DNA of 64,000 bases from Ampullaceana balthica (Eukaryota > Mollusca > Gastropoda > Lymnaeidae). This document shows positions 59,501 through 64,000 of this stretch, in pieces (positions within the stretch are counted from its first letter, which is position 1; the number at the start of each line of letters is the position of its first letter). Made by a program: the position numbers and the translations under genes. A model generated the notes under the pieces. It was not told where the DNA came from and did no database searches. It saw only the letters and a program-made list of their open reading frames with translations. The stretch is taken from the NCBI GenBank assembly GCA_944989445.1, contig CALYLW010001370.1:175307-239306 (forward strand), given 5' to 3'.

Positions 59501-60316
59501 GCAGAAACTGTGAGTACCATATTTTTCTTTATTCGTATTGCATTTTTCAAAATCACGGCCTTGATTAAAAAACGAACCACCCCGCAAATTTGAGAATCTT
59601 TACCCCACCCCACCCTACCCCTCCTTTTTTTTCTTCGCAATTTGTTGTTTTCCAATATCACCGCTTCACGGCGCTTCCTTAAAAACCCAGCACAATTGAG
59701 AAACTCCACCCCTCCCCCACTATTTTTTTCTTCCAATTCTTGCTGCTTTTTCAAAATCACTGCGTCCTCCCCTCCCCCCCCCACCATCCCCCTACTAAAG
59801 TGCACTACTTTTCCCCTAGGTCACACACCTCAGGCGCCTTAATGACAAACAAGGCGCCCAGAAATAACCTTATTTTGGGCCTGTCCGGTATAACGATAAT
59901 TTACCAAAAATAAAAACATATCATTACTGTGACTATTACTGTCATTAATTACTCAATTTTATTTAACAAGGCACAAATCAGTGACAAATCAGTCAAGTGA
60001 CAAGGCCAAGGGCTGTTACTTTTTCAATTAATTCATTTAGAAAATTTTATCAAAATACCAAGTCAATATTACGCGATTAGGTTAATTTTTCCTTCGTCTT
60101 GTGTTATTTAATTTAAATTTATTGTCTATCTTTCAATGCTCAGTACTCAGTCACTGTTCGGGAGTCAAAGTGCAGCAATCGCAAAAAATGCATGTTCACG
60201 AAACATTCATCATGAATTCAATGATATGATTAAAATAAAGCATTTCTTACAGAAATTTCAGGAGACACTTCCATCTTGAATGTCTGCTGCTGAAGTGTTT
60301 TAAGCGTTATAATCAT
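36964..60316 (-). CDS. RAD23: RAD23 UV-excision-repair / ubiquitin-shuttle protein, complete, nine exons
   Basis: Minus-strand exons are 60316-60251, 52663-52585, 52258-52179, 50183-50014, 49794-49575, 47621-47483, 38621-38482, 37588-37433 and 37086-36964. All junctions are GT-AG with consistent phase, giving 390 codons plus TGA, normal for the family. Domains in order are an N-terminal ubiquitin-like domain (starts [14 protein letters not shown]; contains [12 protein letters not shown]), an Ala/Pro/Ser linker, UBA1 ([18 protein letters not shown]), an acidic Gly-rich linker, the XPC/Rad4-binding domain ([22 protein letters not shown]), and UBA2 ([23 protein letters not shown]). RAD23 brings polyubiquitinated cargo to the proteasome through UBL and UBA, and stabilises XPC in damage recognition. 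Introns of 7587 and 8861 bp are filled with transposons. The gene converges with syd-1 and is divergent from the TRM13-like exon. Confidence 0.96.
37433..37588 (-). CDS. RAD23: RAD23 exon 8
   Basis: Encodes [19 protein letters not shown], an acidic Gly/Pro-rich linker, and [15 protein letters not shown], the lead-in to UBA2. The donor is AGG|GTAAGT. The internal methionine is not a start. Confidence 0.94.
38482..38621 (-). CDS. RAD23: RAD23 exon 7 (XPC-binding domain)
   Basis: The acceptor is tttctccag. The exon encodes [19 protein letters not shown], then [20 protein letters not shown], the XPC/Rad4-binding helices. The donor is CAG|GTATAT. Plus-strand frames over this interval are shadows. 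Confidence 0.96.
38786..38900 (+). mobile_element. hAT-like left terminus (CAGGGTTCCCACTC)
   Basis: CAGGGTTCCCACTCTTTTTC is followed by TTCAAGACTA-type short repeats. The right end was not found. It lies in RAD23 intron 38622-47482. Confidence 0.4.
39345..39602 (-). mobile_element. Tigger/pogo-like element fragment
   Basis: Reverse-strand copy of the 5' part of the elements at 47694 and 56848: terminus CAGTGGGGCCC, then AAGTCGACGGC and GAGATAACCGAT. It shares with the 56.8-kb copy an internal segment (ATGGGACGATTAAT, AAGACCGTTCG). Confidence 0.6.
41157..42912 (-). mobile_element. hAT derivative inserted in the LINE, keeping a zinc-finger exon
   Basis: Terminal inverted repeats are CAGGGTGTCCACC and GGTGGACACCCTG. 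The LINE reading frame is continuous when this insert is removed. The flanks GTATTATA and GTATAAAG suggest an altered target duplication. Subterminal ATCCGACC/CGACAAGTAAAA repeats are present at both ends. The minus strand at 41551-41300 encodes the N-terminal zinc finger of a hAT transposase, but the catalytic part is missing. Confidence 0.85.
41300..41551 (-). pseudogene. hAT transposase N-terminal zinc-finger fragment
   Basis: Contains [11 protein letters not shown], then [20 protein letters not shown] and HMSSQKHMR: a C-x2-C..H-x5-H finger (CKYC..HMSSQKH) as found at the start of hAT transposases. It stops after 83 codons. No RNase-H blocks follow. Confidence 0.7.
44193..44723 (+). mobile_element. 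TATAAATCCC-family MITE, copy D, inserted in the LINE
   Basis: Inverted termini AAATCCCTTATAT (44229) and ATATAAGGGATTT (to 44717), with the leader GTAAAAACAAAG on the left. The LINE reads KQLNK up to the insert and [12 protein letters not shown] after it, so the outer limits can be placed to within a few bases. Confidence 0.85.
45610..45780 (+). repeat. Helitron-body fragment
   Basis: TTATAAAATACTTTGTGTAC and ATCAAACAAGGA..GTGGGCGCCTTAGGCGCCCT match 62400-62590 and the interior of the Helitron at 3716-4228. Confidence 0.55.
46475..46814. mobile_element. Element with perfect 72-bp inverted ends and 15-bp TSD (Penelope-like?)
   Basis: Positions 46475-46546 are the exact reverse complement of 46705-46776. 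The 15-bp direct repeat TAAAACCATTATTAG flanks the unit (46460-46474 and 46815-46829). A hammerhead-like motif abuts the right arm (46676-46709). There is no ORF. Long variable TSDs, internal inversions and hammerheads are features of Penelope-like retroelements, so this is my best guess. Confidence 0.65.
46676..46712 (+). ncRNA. Hammerhead-ribozyme-like motif
   Basis: CTGATGA is intact, followed by A-GGC-ATTA-GCC (stem II), then AAAAC where GAAAC is expected, and GTC downstream (46707-46709) as possible cleavage triplet. The G-to-A change in the core would be expected to impair activity. Confidence 0.4.
47483..47621 (-). CDS. RAD23: RAD23 exon 6 (linker)
   Basis: Encodes [18 protein letters not shown] and a Ser/Asn/Thr-rich stretch ending [10 protein letters not shown] after UBA1 is typical of RAD23. 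The donor is GAG|GTAAGA. Confidence 0.9.
47694..49196 (+). mobile_element. Tigger/pogo-like element E1 (1503 bp)
   Basis: Termini CAGTAGAACCCTGTTAAGTCGA and, inverted, CAGTAGAACCCACTTAACTCGA, flanked by TA on both sides. This is the Tc1/mariner (pogo/Tigger) pattern. No DDE transposase is recognisable. It contains the hAT MITE at 48446-48626. It lies in RAD23 intron 47622-49574, reaching to within 380 bp of exon 5. Confidence 0.8.
48446..48626. mobile_element. 181-bp hAT MITE nested in E1
   Basis: Termini TAGGGTTGCCAACTC and GAGTTGGTAACCCTA, one mismatch. The identical 8-bp target duplication GCGAGGAG is at 48438-48445 and 48627-48634. TAGGG-type ends are known in the Ac group of hAT. Confidence 0.92.
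49575..49794 (-). CDS. RAD23: RAD23 exon 5 (UBA1)
   Basis: Follows acceptor catgattag. A Thr/Ala-rich lead is followed by UBA1: [20 protein letters not shown] and AVEYLLG. The donor is GGG|GTGAGT. Confidence 0.95.
50014..50183 (-). CDS. RAD23: RAD23 exon 4 (Ala/Pro-rich linker)
   Basis: Encodes [12 protein letters not shown], a run of nine alanines, and [13 protein letters not shown]. Low-complexity linkers between UBL and UBA1 are normal in this family. The exon ends in phase 2 before GTGAAT. Confidence 0.9.
50512..50563. repeat. (AT)n microsatellite
   Basis: About 52 bp of uninterrupted AT dinucleotides in RAD23 intron 3. Confidence 0.92.
51034..51440. mobile_element. Foldback MITE with ~125-bp inverted arms
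   Basis: The left arm (about 51034-51165) and right arm (about 51309-51440) pair almost throughout: AAAAGGACACGCTTTTATTT, AGTGCACTAAAAAGAAGAAA, GTGAACCTATCGACTGCA, ATCACAACT. Short pieces of the same end occur near 3205, 7010 and 52020. Confidence 0.82.
51611..51675 (-). repeat. tRNA-like sequence (SINE head)
   Basis: On the minus strand TAGCTTAATGG fits an A box and GGTTCAATTTTC fits a degenerate B box about 30 bases downstream, with TTCGACCTGGAGG between them. It is probably a SINE remnant. Confidence 0.45.
51770..52010 (+). repeat. Divergent repeat copy, partner of 5060-5310
   Basis: Shares CGATCGATCTGAAATTTTGA and the following GCATTGTCATCCAAGATC block. It lies in RAD23 intron 3. Confidence 0.55.
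52179..52258 (-). CDS. RAD23: RAD23 exon 3 (end of UBL)
   Basis: The acceptor is tttcacag. The exon encodes [19 protein letters not shown] and VVIMVTK, the family's UBL C-terminus. The donor is AAG|GTAAAC. Confidence 0.94.
52585..52663 (-). CDS. RAD23: RAD23 exon 2 (UBL)
   Basis: Encodes [20 protein letters not shown] and QKLIYAG. The donor GTAAAT follows after phase 1. It is typical RAD23 UBL sequence. Confidence 0.94.
52919..53397. mobile_element. CGATTAAT hAT-like element (about 480 bp)
   Basis: Left end AGGGCTGCGGAAATTATCGA and right end TAATCGATAACAG with the last bases lost. The ends carry palindromic ATTAATCGATAAT-type repeats. It is the same family as 62733-63637. Confidence 0.65.
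54073..55590. mobile_element. hAT-like element (1518 bp) with tandemly amplified right end
   Basis: Termini TAGGGGTCTACCGATAT and ATATCGGTAGACCCCTA with the identical 8-bp duplication CATTTGGC on both sides (54065-54072, 55591-55598). From about 54831 the right end is repeated in five units of 138-161 bp, each starting GTAG[A/T]CCCCT and containing ATGACGTCATCAAAT. No ORF. Confidence 0.88.
55650..56065 (-). pseudogene. piggyBac-type transposase relic
   Basis: The minus strand, with frame changes and stops, reads [19 protein letters not shown], then [34 protein letters not shown] and YYNSFVIYV. The block YN-x2-hGG-x-D-x2-DQ is the signature around the last catalytic Asp in piggyBac-derived transposases. 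Only this C-terminal part is visible. Confidence 0.65.
56389..56715 (-). mobile_element. Helitron-like 3' segment, inverted relative to 4560-4841
   Basis: On the minus strand it ends with hairpin 56402-56420 (GCGGCGTA/TACGCCGC), GGGGCATAT and CTAG (56389-56392), then T. A B-box-like GGGTTCAAGCCC lies at its far end (about 56696-56710), at the same relative place as the tRNA-like sequence at 4.5 kb. Confidence 0.65.
56848..58302 (+). mobile_element. Tigger/pogo-like element E2 (1455 bp)
   Basis: Termini CAGTCGAACCCGGTTAAGTCGA and, inverted, CAGTGGAGCCCACTTAAACTCG, flanked by TA. Its 5' 140 bp and 3' 120 bp match E1, while the middle differs. No transposase. Confidence 0.78.
58303..60250 (-). 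other. RAD23 intron 1, part next to exon 1
   Basis: No gene or defined element seen. It contains C-rich tracts (59580-59800) and a stretch at 59290-59480 of TTTAGGG/TTAGGTTTAG-like words that resembles degenerate telomere repeat but is not a clean array. Confidence 0.5.
60251..60316 (-). CDS. RAD23: RAD23 exon 1 (start codon, first UBL strand)
   Basis: It is a 66-base exon of 22 codons starting [11 protein letters not shown] and ending before donor GTAAGA. It is too short to find by length alone and was identified by its match to the invariant RAD23 N-terminus. It ends in phase 0, matching the next exon ([13 protein letters not shown]). Confidence 0.92.
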
Positions 60317-62138
60317 TTTTGTACTCAATTGTTATCCGCTCAATGATATTTGAGCTTAACTTGATTGTAATCCAAATACGATGACTCCCTGCTTAGACAG
60401 CCGCCATGAATCACCATGCAGCAGATAATAATATAATTTGAAAAATATTAAATTTGATATCTCTTATCTATTAATTATTAGATTAACTAAATTCAATTGC
60501 ATGATAGTCCCAATTGCATTTTAATTTTGAAAAAGTCTTTAATCTAAACGACTGATTTTAAAATAAATTTATTTAGCCTTAAATTTAATCCGTTGCAGCT
60601 ATATAAATATTCATTTCCGCTTTCGGTTTCGCTACTTGACATGATAATTTTCGAAATATTACTTACACATCCGAGAAGATATTTAAAGTGCAACTAATTA
60701 ACAATTAACTTGAGTAAAAAAATATATTACTAAATCCAAAACATTCTAAAATAGCTGTATCGAAAATAAGTTTTTTTTAAACATTAGTTGAATATGTTGC
60801 TTTTATTTTTTAAGGTATATTTTAACATTTGAGGTTAGAAATTATTTATTTAAATTTCCTTTAACCTACAAAACATTTTAAAAGTTTTAATTTAAAAAAA
60901 TTAATTTAAAAAAAAAGGAATCAGTATGAGGAATATAAAATTAAGTATCAACATGCTATGAGATTTCTATTTAAAAAAAAATTAAGTTAAGAACTGTGTT
61001 GGTTGTGGTTGCCAGTTGTCAGTTATTTTTTTTAACTTCACAAAATGTAGGATAACTAATTTAGAATTTTAAATGTAAATATTTCTTAAATAGTCCTTGA
61101 GGTATATCACTTTTAAATGTTACATTATGACTAAAGTTTAGCTAAAACAGTGGTGATCAGAGATGAGATTTATAGCCATGGCAGTCGTTGATGAGTATTG
61201 GAGTCATGACAGAGTTGAGAACTGAAAGAAAACGTGACAGTCAGAGTTCAGTACGAGAATCATTAGATGGAATCATAGTCACAGATTGAGTTCAAAAGGC
61301 TTTAAATATTTTGTATTTTGCTCAATTTTTTAATACAAGGAACCGAGAAGGAAAGTTTTAAAATCAGTTTATAAGGGGGAAAAATAAAATAAACAAAAAC
61401 AGCAATTGTAGCTGAAAGGATCTAAACAATATAAAGTTCCATGTTCATTTGTTTAAAAGCGATCGCTTGTCAGCTGCTGAAAAATGTTATGGTGATAGTT
61501 TTCCAGTGACGAATTTAATTTTTAAAAATAGGTTAACATCAAAGACGATAAAATAGAAAATACATTTTAAATGGTAAAAATTTTATTTGTGAAGAATCTG
61601 TTTTTATTATAGAAAAAATGAAAGTGAGTAAAAAATTGAGACATTGTGGATTCTGTATGATTATGATAAAACGCGTTTTATTCGCCAGTTTGTGGTACCT
61701 ACTCTCTCACTCTTTCTCCTCCCTCTCTCTCTCTCTCTCTCTCGCTCGCTCGCTCTATCTCTCTCTGACTTAAATAAGTCTAATCAATCGATAAATGTGG
61801 CATATAATACGTGGCAGTCGATGCACCTTAGGTCAGATTCATCACTGCGTCGCAGGGTTTTCATGAACCAAAATGCACTGTCGACTCTAATGATATATGT
61901 ATTATTTTCTGACTTGTGTCGTCATTTCTTGTAACTGTATTATGTAGGTCTAATCTTTTGTATAGAAGGAATGTCTGTAACAGATAAAATAATCATAAGA
62001 GAAAAGGATGGGGGAAATTTATTGTTCAACATTTTCATACGATTGAATTTTGGTTGTTAAAATATAGCATTTTAAATCATTAAATATTAAATTAAGTCTT
62101 AGTTAAAATAATATGCATTGGCCATTTCTCTACTTCAC

Positions 62139-62141
<3 letters not shown>
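60317..62141. other. Divergent intergenic region upstream of RAD23
   Basis: Contains the presumptive RAD23 promoter. On the minus strand ATGGCGGC occurs about 90 bp upstream of the start codon (near 60405), a YY1-type word often found near housekeeping starts. A (CT)n/(CTCG)n tract lies at 61696-61767 and a divergent LINE 3' tail at about 61955-62000. Confidence 0.45.

Positions 62142-62224
<83 letters not shown>
62142..62224. repeat. (AT)n microsatellite
   Basis: About 83 bp of uninterrupted AT dinucleotides, immediately left of a Helitron-like element. Confidence 0.95.
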
Positions 62225-62228
<4 letters not shown>

Positions 62229-62665
62229 CTATATAATTTGCAAATGTCAGTCAGTCTGTCCTGGCGCTTCTAATTTTAGAAAGCAGGGAAAACCAAATTA
62301 CTGCACGAATGCATCAAAAGGTGTGCAAATTAAAGATGCGCTGTAAAACATATTATATGACGTCATTGATTTAGTTCATATAGTAATTTTGGAAAAGGGA
62401 ACAATGTAAAAAGATAATTTGATGATGGTTAATTATAAAATAAAAAAACAAAGGGGGCGCCGCAGGCGCCCTGCAACCCCTATTATAAAATACTTTGTGT
62501 ACATTTCAGAAAGTTTCAATATTTCGTATTTATCAAACAAGGAGAAGTTAGTTGGGCTTTTGAAAAAGTTCGGGGCCGTAGGCGCCCTAAAAAAAGTGCA
62601 TTTTTAAAATAAAATAAATAGATTTCAGTTGAAAACTTCCATCATTTTTGACGGGTGTACGCTAG
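62225..62665 (+). mobile_element. Helitron-like element with 3' terminus
   Basis: The 3' end is hairpin CCATCA-TTTT-TGACGG (62639-62654), GTGTACG, CTAG (62662-62665), then T. The body is shared with 3870-4160 (inverted), 12130-12200 and 45610-45780. The exact 5' end is obscured by the AT microsatellite. Confidence 0.65.
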
Positions 62666-62732
62666 TATATATATATTATATATATATATAATTATTCTTA
62701 TACTTAAAACGTAAATTTTAATAGCTTTAAAC

Positions 62733-63637
62733 CAGGGCTGCGGAAATTAACGATTAATTTCTCGATTAATCGTTAAATTTTTAAAGGATTAATTTTTTTA
62801 CGATTAATCGACCCATCACTTATAAATGTACTAGAAGTCAAAAAGTAAAATATTTCGGCCGATAAATATAAACTAATTTCCGGACGAAATGCAGGACTAA
62901 ACACAAACCATAGATAAGCGTAGGACGCAATAATCTTCTGTATAGAAGGAGCGTCTGTAAACAGATAAGATAAGATAAGATTACAAGAACATTTTTGCTT
63001 TAAACTATTCACTTAGGTGATTGTTCAAAAAGTTTGATAAAGGTTGTTTCCATTGAGAGTAATCGTTTGCCTACCATGCAATGTTTCCTCTAAGTCTAAG
63101 CTCATTGTTTCGTGTGCAAAATTTAAAAAACAAAACTCGTGTGCGAAGTTGCACAAAGTCCATTTTTTGTGCAAAATTTTACAAAATTTTCTGCGCAGTG
63201 ATTCTAAACTCCTGCGTGGCGTCGGTAAAATATCTGCGCAGCGGCGCTGCTTAAAGGGAACATTGCTACTATGGTTCTAACACTTCTCTTAAATATCACC
63301 TGCAAACACAACATCCACTACAGTATCAGAAACTTCAAATGAGACAATCTAAAGCTATGTAAACGATTGTTCAGTCGGCTGGTTATATTGTCAATAAGAC
63401 CCGCTGATCACTTGAACAAAGTAATGTCAATACACTTGTCTGTTTGCGTTGTTGGTTAAAAGATATCATATAAAGAAGACATTCCAGTGTTATTTCGATT
63501 TTCAACAAGTACTAGTACGTTTAATAAATGTTACTTATGACACCATACATTTCAATTTTTGGTTTTAATCGACTACATTAAAATCGTTTTTTAAAAAGTT
63601 AACGATCAAATTATTTCATTTATCGATAACAGCCCTA
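62733..63637. mobile_element. CGATTAAT hAT-like element (905 bp) with 8-bp TSD
   Basis: Left end CAGGGCTGCGGAAATTAACG, right end TATCGATAACAGCCCTA. The identical 8-bp duplication CTTTAAAC flanks it (62725-62732, 63638-63645). Inside is a nested LINE 3' fragment (62888-62985). The element ends 145 bp before the TRM13-like start codon. Confidence 0.85.
62888..62985 (+). mobile_element. LINE 3'-end fragment
   Basis: Nearly identical over about 90 bp to the minus strand at 19403-19500, including TTCTGTATAGAAGGAGCGTC and the (GATAA)n tail. Confidence 0.8.
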
Positions 63638-63781
63638 CTTTAAACTTTAAGTTTAAGGTAATTGACTCAATAAATTATTATAATATATCTATTAAATTTC
63701 ATGCGTTAAAAATATATATTTTGGAATATCTCATCAGTAAATCTTAGCTCTCGGTTTGAAAATACAACAACAAACAACAAG

Positions 63782-63938
63782 ATGGAATTAACGAACTCAA
63801 ACGTGGACACTGTTAAAGTTACAGAAGAACAGGATGATGGAAAATGCAATTTTTATCTAGCAAAGAAAACGACGCTTCTGTCGATTTCGTCCTAATGCAG
63901 GACACAAGTTTTGCCCTGAACATATGTGCATCATGGGT
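63782..63938 (+). CDS. TRMT13: TRM13-like tRNA 2'-O-methyltransferase, first exon, frameshifted, 3' partial
   Basis: The ATG at 63782 (context aagATGG) opens a frame reading DDGKCNFYLAKK. After an AAAA run at 63866-63869 the frame shifts by one base and continues RRFCRFRPNAGHKFCPEH, then CIMG before donor GTGAGT at 63939. With one base removed, the spacing C-x10-C-x10-C-x2-H and the flanking basic residues match the TRM13 CCCH zinc finger found at the N-terminus of TRMT13/Trm13, which methylates position 4 of certain tRNAs. The methyltransferase domain would lie to the right. The extra A may be an assembly error in a homopolymer, a polymorphism or a real lesion. The family call rests on about 30 residues. 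Confidence 0.7.
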
Positions 63939-64000
63939 GTGAGTAGTCGTAGATTCTTTTTCAAATCTGTACACTGTACAATCATCAAGTGATTGTTTAA

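Overview
The window is nuclear DNA of an invertebrate animal. It has spliced genes with canonical GT-AG introns, an AT-rich background and a dense, nested load of eukaryotic transposons. A mollusc, most likely a gastropod, is the best inference: the SINE at about 11.4 kb carries a tRNA-like head and a central block that I recall from gastropod SINEs, and the Syd-1 protein keeps the invertebrate PDZ-C2-RhoGAP layout. The species cannot be fixed from the sequence.

Three protein-coding genes are supported. (1) On the plus strand, positions 241-29840 hold the 3' five exons of a Syd-1/SYDE-type synaptic RhoGAP (PDZ, C2, RhoGAP). Its 5' end lies outside the window and one intron is 23.3 kb. (2) On the minus strand, positions 60316-36964 hold a complete nine-exon RAD23 gene (UBL, UBA1, XPC-binding, UBA2; 390 codons). 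All splice phases agree. (3) On the plus strand at the right edge, positions 63782-63938 hold the first exon of a TRM13-like tRNA 2'-O-methyltransferase (CCCH zinc finger). It carries an apparent one-base frameshift in an A run. Syd-1 and RAD23 converge on an AT-rich 7.1-kb gap (29841-36963). RAD23 and TRM13 are divergent across 3.5 kb.

Most of the remaining sequence is transposons inside introns. The large Syd-1 intron holds Helitron ends, one complete small Helitron with an in-window empty site, a cluster of three TATAAATCCC-family MITEs, a SINE, a LINE 3' end, two PIF-like MITEs, a long palindrome, two minisatellites, a 1.3-kb hAT derivative and a 2.8-kb hAT element with a decayed transposase. 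Syd-1 intron 27957-29096 holds two more small hAT MITEs. The RAD23 introns hold an RTE-like LINE bounded by a 10-bp duplication, itself broken by a hAT derivative and a TATAAATCCC MITE. They also hold three Tigger/pogo-like elements, one containing a 181-bp hAT MITE, a foldback element, and an element with perfect 72-bp inverted ends and a hammerhead-ribozyme-like motif. Further along the same gene are a hAT element with a tandemly amplified end and a piggyBac transposase relic.

The genes have no obvious joint pathway: synapse assembly, ubiquitin shuttling/nucleotide excision repair, and tRNA modification. The most unusual content is the number of transposon insertions whose exact ends and target duplications can be read directly, and the element at 46460-46829.
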